Shown piece by piece: positions 35,107-47,630 of a stretch of DNA of 64,000 bases. Under the pieces are notes generated by a model that saw only the letters and a list, made by a program, of their open reading frames with translations, was not told the origin of the DNA and ran no database searches. Each line of letters starts with the position of its first letter. Positions within the stretch are counted from its first letter, which is position 1. Position numbers and translations under genes: made by a program. This DNA comes from Paramecium octaurelia (Eukaryota > Ciliophora > Oligohymenophorea > Peniculida > Parameciidae): the NCBI GenBank assembly GCA_905182995.1, contig CAJJDP010000048.1, positions 417,990-481,989 of the forward strand, written 5' to 3'.

Positions 35107-35930
35107 CATTATATTCTTAAATTAGCAAATGATATTTAACAAATTTCATTTTAAGGAATAATCTCAAAAATTTAATCAATAAATTTGTAGATCACATTTC
35201 AATTGTTCTCTAATTTGAAATGAAATACAAACATTTCAGAAATAATTTCGCCAAGTTGATTGATACTGCTTCAACCTATATTTTCATTTCTTTTTCTTAA
35301 TTTGTCATTTTAACACGAATTAAATAACTTTCATAAATAGTTAACATCTTACAATTATGCATTAATTTAATACATAAGAAAATTAAAATCAAAATGACGA
35401 TTATTCTTGATATTTTTTGCAGGTTATTTAGTAATAAATTCATAAATAAAATTGGTTGAGATTAGATACCAGTGAAACTATTCTAAAAACTGAAACTTAA
35501 TTTCTAATAAGGAAAAAAGGTAGTTCTCTTTAAAAATAATTATTCTAAACATATTTATATCATTTTAAGGTTTTGAAATCGTACCTCTAATTAATAAATG
35601 TAAGTTGATAAAGATGCTTACTAAGATCTTCTCGTTTATGTCAATGTTAGAGATTTTAATATTTCTATATTCAAAACTTTATGTAATTCAGTATTTCTTC
35701 ATACCTATTATAATATGCAATCTTATCAAGTTTCCAATACCAGTAACTGGCTTAATAATTTTAAGATCTTTATTTGCTTTGTTGATTGTTAAATGAATAT
35801 CTCTATTATAATTAACTTATAATCTAAAGTTTCTAAAAGTTAATAAGAATTGATATTGGTAACTATAATATCATAATGGCTATTTAAAGCTGATAGATAA
35901 TTAGTGAATATTTCATAATAAAATTTAATA
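35107..35930. other. spacer upstream of globin gene
   Basis: Mostly AT-rich. A plus-strand frame free of TGA opens at ATG 35598 (MQVDKDAYQDLLVYVNV...) and runs in phase into the globin ATG. Its composition is only weakly coding, and the globin is full length without it, so I leave it out of the gene. Confidence 0.35.
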
Positions 35931-36332
35931 ATGGATAATTAAAAGAAGTGCCTTTTTGAAAAATTTGGAGGAGACTAACAAGTTTCAGAACTCATTGATC
36001 AATTCTATTATAAAGTATTGTTTGATAAGCTACTTCGTGACAAATTTTTGAAGGCAGATATGAGTAGAGTTCGATATCAATAAAAGCGATTTTTCGCTTA
36101 GATGATGGGTGATTCTAATACCTAATATACTGGAAGGTATTTTATTTGCTTATATAACAATAGAGATTTAATCGAAGTCCACAAAAATCTCAATATCACC
36201 AACTAATAATTTGATAAATTTAAAACACATCTCAAAAATATTGCTTTAGATATGGAAATACCCAATGCAGACATAGAAGAGCTACTTCAACATGTTGAAA
36301 AACACAGAGACCTCATTGTATTCTAAAAATGA
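35931..36332 (+). CDS. truncated haemoglobin (group I)
   Basis: 124 residues after a 27-nt intron at 36137-36163. It reads MDNQKKCLFEKFGGDQ, DQFYYKVLFDKLLRDKF, RYQQKRFFAQMMG, YTGR joined to DLIEVHKNLNI, and ends EKHRDLIVFQK. The splice joins TG-R to DLIEVH as in Paramecium caudatum haemoglobin (TGRNLKEVH). Proximal His75 (F8) ligates haem, and the B10-region Tyr in QFYYK fits the usual distal pocket. Length matches the 2/2 globin fold. Binds O2 and possibly NO in the cytoplasm. The intron length is a multiple of three, so the unspliced message would also read through. Confidence 0.93.
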
Positions 36333-36598
36333 TAAACTGTTTATGTAATTGGTTATTCTTATATATACAAATACCGAATTATTTTTATCATATTAATTTT
36401 ATCCATATTATTTAGAATTCTAAATTGCATCATGTACTATTGCATATTAAATAATCTCTAATATTAATAATACTAAAAGTAATTTAATACGCAATATTAT
36501 CAAATAGAAATAATTTGATAGAAAGTGAATCCTTAATAATAGAAATTATAGTTAATTGTTATATCATATTGAATCAATAATCAAATTTAACTAATGCA

Positions 36599-37379
36599 AT
36601 GTCTTTTCCTTGGAGATGTGTTTGCTTTTATGCATATTTATTACTTGTCACTTTTTGTCTAATTTTTTTTGAATAAAGGAATCAAATAGACATTCTAGTA
36701 TTTCTTATTTTGAGCTATGATAGTTTCCCTATGAATAGGAGATCTTTGCGTTAACGATTTTAAGGAATAATTTTCTAATAGCGGTTTTGGTGGTTAACTC
36801 ATTTTACGAATTGGACTCTAAGGTTTAGATGATATTTTAAAAGTATTCAATTAATCTAAATTAAAAAACGAGGACTTTTTTTATTTTTATTCAGCAATCA
36901 ATTATAACTTTTCTTCAGAATTAGCTAATATTATGCTCTAACGAAATCTACAGTGATGTGCAAATCTACTTTATCTTCGAGATGATAAGACTGATGATTT
37001 CTTCAGAATTGGCGAATCTTCAAATTGAGGAGAGAATTCGTCAGCATTTAAAGAAGATTGAGTTTAAGAAATAGCAATTTATTGTTTTTTAAACATTGTT
37101 CTTACTTTCTCTCTGTATAATGGAATATGATGTGTTTTATATTAAAATTAACTTTAAGTTCCACATTCTGAACAATAGCAACTCCTTCTTCTGGTTTTAT
37201 TAATCTTGATTAGGTTGTGCACATCTTATTTGTATGTAGATCTAGGTGTATTGTCTCTATATTATTTAAAAACAATAGGTTTATATGACTTGAGATAACT
37301 ATACAAAGAGCCTTGTTTATCATCACATTTAGAATTAATAGGATGTTGTCGTCTACTCATCATTATAAGTAAAATATGA
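36599..37379 (+). CDS. multi-helix membrane protein, unknown
   Basis: 244 residues with introns at 36698-36723 (26 nt, canonical) and probably 37194-37213 (20 nt). Without the second intron it stops at 37209 with 194 residues. Hydrophobic segments include YAYLLLVTFCLIFF, ILRNNFLIAVLVV and FIVFQTLFLLSLCIM, separated by a charged amphipathic stretch (LANLQIEERIRQHLKKIEFK). No family was recognised. The tail (LCTSYLYVDLGVLSLYYLK) supports the longer model. Confidence 0.6.
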
Positions 37380-38420
37380 TATTAAAATTTTTAATCAAAT
37401 TGTACATTTAAAGTCTTATTTCTTATTTATTTAGGGTGAATCCAAATTAATAATATTGAAACAGCTGTTCTAAATAGATGGTAATTTAATTATATACTAT
37501 AAAATGAATATAATAATTATCATTTAATTCTGAGGATAACATTGAAGTTTAACTAAAAATATCAATCAAATATTGAATTGATGCTTGATAATATGTTACT
37601 ACCTTTTGTTTGTATTGTTGAAGTGATATGCTTTCATTACCCAATGTCTATCTCTAATTTTAATTTATATTCAGAGTTGGAGATGTAGACTAAGATATCA
37701 TAAATAATTTAAAATGCAACTCCATATGCAACCTAACAACGAACTATTTATATAAACTTTATCTTAATCTTAAAGGACTTCAAATAAACTATTTGCAAAA
37801 GATGTATTGTTTTGTAATAATTTCTAAGTTATGAAATATCTTTTATTTATTGATTATAAAAATTTCTCATGAGTAAAGTTATCCATAATATGCTGCTTGA
37901 TTTTAAACAACTTTTGCTGTAATTGTTTTATTAAATTTGCTCTTTATATTAAACTTTTAGTTGATAAATTTGCTAAGCGTTTCGTGTCTATAAGTTATGA
38001 AGATATCTCCTTCTTTTATTTTGATGCTTCTAAAATTTACACTTACACTAAACTAAATAAATATAGAATATCTATCACTTCAATATACATTGGCAAATAA
38101 TATTTTAACTTTTATTAAAATATATTTTTCTTCCTGACTTGAGATTCTTTTTTAAAAATGCCTCAGAATCCATTAAATCTAAGAAAAGATTGTTTGGTTT
38201 TTCTTTTATGTAGTAATTAAATCAGAAGTTTAATAAGCATTAGAGTATATATAATAATATCAAAAAAATGCCATAAAAATAGATATTTTTGGTTTCTTTT
38301 AGTTTGAAGGACTCTATCTTTATCAATGATCTATTGTAATTTTTGATTTATTGATCAAATTTTGGTATGAGACTAAAATTCATTTGTGAAATGGATTATA
38401 TTAAATATAACAATTAAAAT
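37380..38420. other. spacer with weak open frames
   Basis: Open frames at 37873-38148 (CCLILNNFCCNC..., no usable ATG) and 38159-38305 (MPQNPLNLRKDCLVF...) are present but have no recognisable domain or splice support. They could be gene remnants. No RNA gene was seen. Confidence 0.3.
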
Positions 38421-41400
38421 ATGTTGTTTGAGAAACTAAAAATATACAATACAAAAGAAAAGCTATTGGAAAGATTGAAAGAACTCAAGAAAGAGGAAGA
38501 AATGAAGAGAAATACTCCAATGAAAGAAAAAGTTAAACGAACTTGTATGTAAAATTTTGAGTTAATAATTTAGTTTCAACATCTCAATCATAAAGAACAA
38601 CATTGAACAGTTTTAATAGGTTGTCAACATCCCCTAAGGTTTAATGCAATTTAGATATTGAAAAAATCAAAATGCCTCTTACTTTTGAAAGATATCAAAA
38701 TGTAACAAGAATGACAGAAATCCCTATACGTTAAAAGTTTTATTATTATATGTATTTTATAGATTATCAACTCCACAACCTCCTCAAAAGAGCATTCTTG
38801 AAAAATTAAATGAATAAGAGGAAGAGAAAATGATTAGAGAATTAATTGATAATTTTAAGCCAGAATTGTATGACGATATGATGGAGAATGATTAACAAGA
38901 AATTGAAAGATAAAATGATGAAGCACATACGAATTCCATGAAACAATTTTCATATCAAGACTATAGTCCTTAAAGGATGAATATGATAAAAAAACATCAG
39001 CATCATCACCATAAATCAAACCCATCTCACCTCAAGAATAATCAGAAATATGAAGAATAAAAACAGCTATACATTTAATAATTGGAATATAAAGGAGATA
39101 TTAATTAAGAATTAAATACTGATAGAGGAAAATATTTGAGGAAATTTCGATTGGCTAAGTAATCAATAAATATTATTTCTTTAGTAAGAATTTGAATAAA
39201 GTATCTTAAGAGGATTTCAGAAAGACTATGAAACAATTTAATAAATTAGAGGATTACGCATAATTTTATAAATAAACCCCTAATTTGTACATATAATTGA
39301 ACAAAAGCTCTCATTAACAGCAAATATTTTAGAGTGGTCTAGGACTTGTTTAATAATGCAATCACATCTAAGTTGCAAATGCATAAGCACAGATTAGATC
39401 CCCTTAATAAGTTAAAGTATTTTCTGAAGCTCTTAAAACTCAGTAATGTAAGACTATTACACATTTAAAGTTGAATCACAATAAACTTAATTCATTGAAG
39501 TACCCCTCATGATTATATTTTATTAGAATCCAATAATTGACCAAGTCATTCCCATAACATTTGTAGGAATTAGATTTGATGAATAATGGATTAGATTCTA
39601 AGTCTTGTTAGTTATTATCTAAATATATCTAAAAATCATAGATAAAGAAAGTAAATTTAGAAAACAATCGAATTGGCGATATTGGAAGTAACGCATTATG
39701 CTAGGCAGTGCAGGATCACGATTATTTATTATATTTAAATTTGTCCAAAAATAATTTAACAGAACATTGTTGTGTTGAGCTAGCAAATTATATCAAAAAA
39801 ACACAGGTTCTATTTGAATTATATCTTCATTTTAATTCAATAAATAGTGTTGGAGCTGTTAATATTTGGAAAGCATTGTATAAAAATTCAAGTGTCAAGG
39901 TCTTTGATATTTCATATAACAGAACAGCCTCTTTAGAATGTTCTTAACAAATGGCCAAAGTAATTATTAAATAGTATCCAGAACTAATGCATATTGATAT
40001 TTCATATAACGGATTTAATGAGGAACAGTCTATTGAAATAAAAAAAGCTTTAGATTAAAATTAGAATATATATGGATTTCATTATTAAGGGAATTGCCCA
40101 AAATATGCAGTTGACTCTACTGGACATTTAAGAGATAGAATTTAAGAAGCTATAGATATCCAAAAAAAAATTGATGAATGCAAAAAGAATCCTCAAACAA
40201 CTCTAAAATTAGTAGATGACAATTAAAATCCTGAATTATAAATTTAAGAATAATAATAGCATTAATAGCAATAGCATAAAAGAATAAAAGATTTATAAAC
40301 TGATTCAGAACTGTATAGGAATTTTAGATTTCGAAGGATTTAAGGAATGAAGCCAATAAAGTAAAACTACGACACTGACAGTGAATTGGATGCATGTTGG
40401 ATATGCGATGGTTGGTAAGAAGTAAAATTTACTTGGACACCTGGGAAATCAGGTGGAATGAATAATGACCCTATATTTGTTCATATGAACTTTGAAAATT
40501 ACAAACCTGTTTTAATGACACTTCATAATGGAGAATATTCTGCTTATAAAATGTGTCCTCCAAATTTCAGAGTCACATATTTTTTCAGCAATCCTGTGCT
40601 TGGGATCTAAACAACTGCTAAAAATCAATTAATTACATAGACTCCTCAAGAAGACCCTCTATATTCAACTAAACAATCCTTTTTATATAATGGAGATATT
40701 CTTATTGAAGGAAACAAAATGGGGTTCGTTAATGAACTTTTTACTGAAGATAAATAGTCAATTATGGATCGATATTTTGCAAAAATCTTTAGTAAACCGA
40801 GAGAAGAGGAAAAGACATTTGATTTGACTTAATTTTTAACAAAAACAGAAAAATTTTGGAGTTATGAAATTTCCATTTTTAAAAACTATCAACCAGACAA
40901 CGATGAATTAATTGATGAATGTTTTGAATATGATTATGGTAGCTCAAAAATAAATAAAATTATTAAGGACCCTATTGAATATAATGAGGTTAAAGAAATT
41001 ATGAGAGAGTATTATCCTTACATTTTTGCAGCATATAAATTTTTAGCATCCACCCTAATTGGTGCAACAATTCCTTGTATTTCATCAAATGCGTTTTCAG
41101 ACTTTTTATCAGCCACTGGAGTCATATCTGAAAAATTTAGATCTGGAGATATTGATTTAAATTTTATAGCAACATCAAATGTTAAAGATATAAATTATCC
41201 TAATGTTTATGAAAAAGCCTTAGTGAGATATTAATTGATGGAAGTATTAGTTAGAATTGCTATTGATAAATATCTGAGAACCTAGATTTGCAAGTCGATA
41301 AAAGAGAGTTTGAGAAAAATGTTTGAAGAGGATGGAATTAAATTAAAACTCTAAGAGATTGATCGTAGTTAAGATTGGAGAGATATGAGATATTGGAATG

Positions 41401-42196
41401 AATAATGTGACATTTTATTAAGTAATTAATATAGTTAAATTTTCTATTAGAGGATAGATTACCAATGTTAAAAATGCTTTTCAAATTTACATCTAAATTA
41501 AATGCCAAATAAAAGTATTACAAACATATATGGCTATAATTTAAAGATTTCAGAGATCTATTAAATAAATGTGATTTGTATTGCGATATTTTTGTTGAAA
41601 GGGATGCTTACCTTGCTTATTTACTAGCAATGCAGACCTCTGTTGATGAACTTTACTTACTAAAACATTTCTAAATGGAATTTTATGAATTCTTAGAAAC
41701 TTTGGCTAGATGTGCTGAAAAATTATCTCTTATAAGAACTAATGAATAAATGACCATCGATGATAGAAGATTGCAACCTTTGTTTAAGAAATTAGATGCA
41801 CTAACTTTTCTCATATATATTAGATTGGGTGAAATTATTAAAGCATAATTTCGAGAATCTGATGATCTTTCTGATTTTGATAAGTGCATGTAAAAGACTT
41901 ACGGCCAAATACCTAAACAACCAAGTCCTGATGATGAGGAAAATCCTGAGAAGATAACACCTTAATAAGAGGAAAAACTTTTAGAAGAGCAACTTAAAAC
42001 CATTGTTGTCCAACCTTTAATCACTATTGTATAATTTTTATTAATTTAGTCTTAACCAAATAAAAAATCGGCTGGAATGACATTTTTGCAGGTCATCAAA
42101 TAAGCATAGTAACAGAAATAGTTAAAAAATACATTTAATTTAACAAATGTTGTATAATATTTTAGGAATAAAGAGGAAGAGTAACAACTAAAATGA
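38421..42196 (+). CDS. large leucine-rich-repeat (RNI-like) protein
   Basis: 1212 residues with five short introns: 38545-38573, 38737-38762, 39159-39184, 39500-39526 and 41422-41450. The N-terminal 330 residues are coiled and polar, with a His-rich patch (KKHQHHHHKSN). LRRs follow: ITHLKLNHNKLNSL, LQELDLMNNGLDS, IKKVNLENNRIGDIG, LLYLNLSKNNLTEHC, LFELYLHFNSINSVG, VKVFDISYNR and LMHIDISYNGF. After a Gln-rich linker comes an unfamiliar block starting DACWICDGWQEVKFTW, a beta-rich middle and a helical C-terminus. Probably a ciliary or cytoskeletal scaffold; the C-terminal domain is not identified. Confidence 0.85.
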
Positions 42197-42289
42197 TTAT
42201 AATTTTGATTCATATTATAAAAATCAATCATATTAATCAGATTCAAATTTATTATGTAATTTTGAGTTATGGATTTTTTATTAATTTAA

Positions 42290-42514
42290 ATGTCAGATAG
42301 TTAGCTAAAAATTGCCAAGTATTCTATGATTGTCTACTAATATTCACTAATTTTTAATTTATTACTCATTCAGTGTATCTATAAGAAATTCGATATAACA
42401 TAAGAATAAGAGACCTTTTCTTAATGCACTTGCGGAACGATGGAAATATATTTTTTAGTTTACACTAGGATCCAAAAAAAAGATAAGACAACCTTAGTAG
42501 GGTTTAGTAGTTGA
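42290..42514 (+). CDS. small putative membrane protein
   Basis: 74 residues, single exon, 94 bp after the LRR gene. M at 42290 (MSDSQLKIAKYSMIVYQ). One hydrophobic helix (MIVYQYSLIFNLLLIQCIY), then a short tail with CTCG. Composition is plausible, but no homologue or splice evidence supports it. Confidence 0.4.
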
Positions 42515-43252
42515 ATAATATATAATTTATTCTAATATATATTTCTAAGCATCGTAACTTATCAATATTTCTTAAAAAATGAAAAATAGAAGAGTGTAAA
42601 ATTGATATTAATTTTTCCCTAAACATTTCTTTCAAATTACTATCAATTAATAAAAAAATATGTTTCCCTTGATTATTTGTAGTTAATTTTCTTTATATAT
42701 TTCCAATTATATTTTTAAATTCTAACTATTAAGCTAGATTTCTCTTTGGAATTGAATCAACTAAACCCATCCTTTTATCTGTATTGGTTATTAAGAAAAG
42801 TAATCAATCATCAATTTTTAGTTCTTTTAGATTAATTATATATATATTTTGGTAACACTGTAATAATAACTGAAAGCATTATTAAATTTATTAGATTTAA
42901 AATAAATTAATTATTATTAAATAGTTCGTCATAAATTAAAATAGGTTTATAAAATAATGCTTATAAACAAACTCTGTTAAACAGGAAATGTTCTCTAAAT
43001 TTAATAAACCTCATTATCATCAATGAGTTTTGACAAGTCTCTTAAATTTTCACAATAAGTTTTATTATTCCATATTTTTCAATCTTCTTTAATTCTTATT
43101 CAAATGCCAAACTAACTTCATAGTTTAGGATGAAAATTGATTAGCAATCATACTTTATTTCGAAAGATAAATTAGGTAAATTTTCTTGTATAAAAATTCA
43201 ATAATCCATATAAATATTTCATTAATTTTAAAATAAAAAAGAAATCTATAAA
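42515..43252. other. spacer with a doubtful minus-strand ORF
   Basis: A 59-codon minus-strand ORF at 42811-42632 (MIDYFSQQPIQIKGWVQ, LQIIKGNIFF) has coding-like Gln/Lys composition. Otherwise AT-rich, with no further feature. Confidence 0.3.
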
Positions 43253-44198
43253 ATGTCAAATTTCGACTAAGCACAATCTACAAATGTACCCCTTGTGGTT
43301 ACACAGTAAGAAATAAGCCAATAAGGAATATTTAATCAAACTTCTAAAACATTGGGTTGGTATTAATATTTTCCTGAATCCAATGGCTTTGCTACATAGG
43401 AATTATCAACTCATGATCAGCAAATGTTGTTTATTGTGAAACTATATGCATTTTTGGCTAGTTTGTTCATCTTCCAGTATCTAATGGTTATCTTGTTTTA
43501 TTACTCTAACCAATTCAGATGGAGTTTAATCTCTTATGATTACTAACCTTTTTATTGGGTTATTCTAGGGGTTACAATTATGCTAGGATTGATGGCTTAT
43601 TTTATCAAATAAACAAGAAATGTAATGCAGTTTATACTATGATATAGCCTCCCATAAATCTAATTGTATCTTTGTTATATTCCTTCGGAGTAGGGTGTGT
43701 CTTGTAAGCACCACACGCAGAAAGATTATTGTGGAATGAAATCAGTTTGTTAATAATCTTATATCAATTTTGTATGACTGTTTGTACATTTGGAACACTT
43801 ATTGCTTATAAATTTTAAGATTCTCAGTTCATGAATGGATCATGTAATTATTATTATTATTTTAGATATTTTGTTGTTCGCACTTATATTAGATGTGTTT
43901 ATTATACTTATATTTATTTTAATTTATGTTGAATTGGCTTGGTTGATAGTGATTAGTGTAATTGTCCATTTAATCTATGCATGTCTTCTATTATTTGAGA
44001 CAAAATTGATATAAAGAGGAAAAGTATTAAACAGTATTATTTTAGTTTAACCTCAGTTTGAATGAGTATGTTTCTGGAGCTCTCTTTATTTACATAGAAG
44101 TAACTCTATTCTTTGTGTTTCTGGCCATTTTATTTTTTATCTTTATCTTTGTGGCTATAATAGTGTTGATTGGAACTTTTATTGCTCACAAGAAGTGA
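43253..44198 (+). CDS. BAX inhibitor-1 / TMBIM family protein
   Basis: 291 residues with three introns: 43622-43647 (26 nt), 43844-43865 (22 nt) and 44024-44045 (22 nt), all GTA...TAG. A polar head is followed by about seven hydrophobic segments (IVKLYAFLASLFIFQYL, YWVILGVTIMLGLMAYF, INLIVSLLYSFGVG, ISLLIILYQFCMTVCTFG, then three more). The family block LIYACLLLFETKLI, followed by NEYVSGALFIYIEV, corresponds to the TMBIM 'YDTQ...EY..GAL.LY.D' region. Proteins of this family are ER or Golgi calcium-leak channels and modulators of cell death. Topology and length agree. Confidence 0.85.
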
Positions 44199-44304
44199 TT
44201 TATTAATAATAATTAATATTTATAATATATCTCATAAAGTTGAATAAATTAAACATTAAATAAACTTAATATAAAAAATATACTATTTAGGATATTTTTC
44301 AATA

Positions 44305-44871
44305 ATGAGCATATTTATAATTGTTGTTTCTTTATCCTTTTTATAATGGGTTTTGAAACAACACCTTCAATTTAGCAAGAATAATACTCTGAGAAAATTA
44401 GAGATCACGATAGTGTATGAACGAATTCAAATTAAACGGAAAAATAATAAAATAATGAATAGTGAAGACTTATATTCAAAAATCCTAGGAAGATAATTTA
44501 TTCTTCAAATAGGAATATTAAATTAGAAAAATGATGGTATTGAATAAATTAATTTCAAAGATGAATTCAAAATTTTTCTGTGTATTTTTTTACTTTAATT
44601 TCCTTTGAATTTGAATCCCAAAATATTAAAAATTCTCCGTCATTACTTAATGTGCCAAAAATATTTCCTTCACTTTTCTCGTTGCAATCAATTTGATATG
44701 TCTACTCACAATCGAAGAGCTAAGTTGAATACGGGGATTATTAAAATCTTAAACAATTTATATAGTAGCCATTCTTTATTATTAATACGTTTTTCTATTT
44801 GTTGTATTTAGAAGGAAAGTAACACATACATGATTGTTCACCTCCATAGATTGGAATGTTTTATGTATTGA
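44305..44871 (+). CDS. uncertain ORF overlapping the WD40 gene antisense
   Basis: 189 codons without TGA. M at 44305 (MSIFIIVVSLSFLQWVLK, a possible signal anchor) is followed by a plausible charged stretch (LRKLEITIVYERIQIKRK, MNSEDLYSKILGRQF). From 44567 on it lies antisense to the WD40 gene and its composition degrades, so if real the gene probably ends or splices near 44600. Low confidence. Confidence 0.35.
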
Positions 44872-45619
44872 TGTATACTTCTTAATTTGATAACATTTAA
44901 AGGTTATATATTCGAAGATCGTTAGATGAGTAAGGTACAAAAACAAAGGTTTGATTGTTTATAAATTACAATCTATAACCTCTCCGATTCAATTAGATAA
45001 CCTATTTAACTTCCCATTATTTTTAATTATGTTATTTATCGATTATTAATATCTTACAATCCTAAGTACAAGTAACCAATTGATTGCCATCTTCCCTGAG
45101 TGAGCAATCATAAATTGTATTAGAATGCTCATTTATTGTTTGAGAACAAAACCATTCAGAAGTAGTAGGTGGCAATGAAGACCAGAATTTGATGGTGCCA
45201 TCTCCTGACCCACTAATAAGTAGATTTTCTTCTTTATGACCAAATACAAGACAACTTATTAGTCTGGAATGTCCCTTCAACTTCATCATGTACTTTGGAT
45301 TTGGCATAAGAATGGAATACCAAATAATGATAGATGCATCTTAAGAACCAGAAACAAAGTTTGGTCTTTTCTTGAAAAAATTAAGGGTTGTTATCCAATC
45401 TTTATGTTTATATATCTCTTGGAGTTATTTCACCTAGCCATTTTTGAATTAGAGTATTTTAATATTTTTATATGCCGAACAAGTCAAGAGTGTATTACTA
45501 TCATTAATAGCTATGGCATAGCATAATTGCTATTAATGAATTCCATGTTCTGAAATAAGTTCATATTTATATGGCTTATTGTTTAATTATATAGAAGCAC
45601 AACACTCTTATTGTTACAT
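44567..45619 (-). CDS. WD40-repeat protein
   Basis: 350 residues, no intron. M at 45619 (MQQQECCASIQLNNKPYK), TGA at 44567-44569. WD-type repeats: LLTCSAYKNIKILQF, KDWITTLNF..NFVSGSQDASIIIW, KLKGHSRLISCLVF..LLISGSGDGTIKFW, NEHSNTIYDCSLREDG and GNIFGTLSNDGEFLIFWD. Together these would make most of one propeller. An open frame continues upstream of the ATG to an in-frame TGA but has no earlier ATG, so a 5' exon could be missing. No subfamily was recognised. Confidence 0.78.
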
Positions 45620-46383
45620 GCTTAAAATTATTTATTAAGGGTAACAAATGGTGAGCCATTATTTTTAATAAAGTTTATAGAAATTTCTAGAAGGTTTTGT
45701 AGAATTTAAATCACAAGAGAATTTTCCTCATCATTTTTAATATCTTAATAAAAATAATAATTAATTAAAGGCTTACAAGTATTAATGGATTTTAATTATT
45801 GTTCAAATTTCTATTTTAAGGAAAAAATTATAAAATATTTTGTGAATTAATAATGTGATCTTCTTCTTAAGGTTTCTTACATTAATACTGATCATAATAT
45901 TTTGAAAGATTATTTAATTCAACAATTAAATGTTACCGCTTTATTGTAAAAGAAAAAGAGGAGAGAACAATCAAATCACAAGTACTTGAGAATATTTTTC
46001 TAAATCATAACTCGCTTCTATGAGTAAGTAAAACGAATGATGCTTGATGTTGTAAAATAAAATCTTATAAATTTAATGGAAAAATTAAACTAATTGGGAT
46101 TTTCCATTTCTTTCATCTATATCAAGAGATTGAACAAAAATAATCTTAAATTCAATTATATTCTATTCTATAATTAAATACCAATAATGATTAAATTCAA
46201 ATATATGTAGTATAGTTTTTTTCAAGAACTAGATTCATTAAAAATAAATAAATATTTAATTCTAAAAAAAATAAATAAGTAAATGTAATGGTAAAATCAA
46301 ATAAAATATAATTTTATTATGCAATATATATTATTTGATTGTAATTTAATGTAAAGTTACAAATGAAGAATTTTTATATAATT
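45620..46383. other. intergenic, nothing recognised
   Basis: AT-rich spacer between the WD40 gene and the 3' end of the giant gene. No supported ORF or RNA. Confidence 0.35.
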
Positions 46384-47629
46384 TCAAATTATTTTTTAAA
46401 ATCGACTCTTAGCACTCGAGTTGTTTAAATCTGTGATTTTTTTTTATTTCATTTTTCGAAAGTATTTTAATCTCATATATAAGGTTATTAAAATTAGATT
46501 TATTAGTTAAATAACTATGATGAACTTCTTAGAGTCATACATTGAATTGCATAAATCAATTTAATGACTCTATAAAAAAATTGAAATTTGAGCATCAGAT
46601 ACTTCATTTTAAGCAAATAAGATAAAATTCAAAGAGAAATTTTCTACATTTTGATAAACTAATTCATAATTTATTATTCCCCAATAAATCTGTGACTGGT
46701 TTATAAAAATAAAATGTGTAGTATTTACTCTTAAGGTTTTAATATGAGAATTTAAACGATAAATTGTATCATAATATTCTCTTTCTTCTTGTAGATCATA
46801 ATAATATGCAACATTTTAGTTAAGCTATTTTACAATTAAATAATTCTCATCAATATAGTCAGGCTTGAAATCAAAATTTAGAGATGGGTGCCTAATCTAT
46901 TTTCTTATCTCAAAAGAAAAAATAGAACTGTTTTAAATATTAATCTAGAGTTATATCATGAAGGATAAATTACGATAACTCATAAATAGAATGACACTAG
47001 TAATATTTACATTCTATTTGCATTAAATTAATCCAATATTTTTTAATGTTGGATTATTCTCAACTGTAGGCAATAAATCTTTAAGTATTTTTATGACATT
47101 CTAAGAGAATTAGATACAAATTCCATTAAGTTAGATTGTGTAAATCGTTATTTCTACTTCAAAAACTTAATTATAATCCAACTTTTCTAACCCAATAAAT
47201 GAATCCACTGATTCCTCAATGTATTTAATATCCAAATTATAATTATTTGAAAGGTGAATTAAACTAAAATTATAATTTTTAATAAATAGATAGGTTTATT
47301 ACAATGCATTCTGTAATTTAACCAAATTTTATGTTTTAATAACATTTTCATGAAAAGGAAAACCGACTCTAAATTTTATGATTTATACCTAGAGTTCCTT
47401 ACAATTTGAATGGTCTTCTAAGATGCACTAGAGTAGATGAATATGCAAATAGTCATTTAATTGACAAATCGATAGAAAATAATTTTCTGAAATCCAAAAT
47501 ACCTAGTATAGGACATTTTCTGTATCTAATTATGAAATTTCACACAAAATTTTGTCTTCTAAAATAATTGCTGAAAATGGATACATTATTAGCTTATTGT
47601 TATCTAAAAAAGCAATATTCTTTTGTTTA
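46345..47629. repeat. 1285-bp direct duplicate, copy 1
   Basis: Identical by eye to 47631-48915, offset 1286, with a single N at 47630. It carries the stop codon and last ~400 codons of the giant minus-strand gene. Confidence 0.9.
46384..47629 (-). pseudogene. truncated duplicate of the giant gene's 3' end
   Basis: Reads the last ~415 residues of the giant protein, including the transmembrane helix (KKFIIVIQLINLILITLYM) and stop at 46384-46386, but is cut off 5' by the N. It is most likely an assembly duplicate rather than a real gene fragment. Confidence 0.6.
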
Positions 47630-47630
47630 N

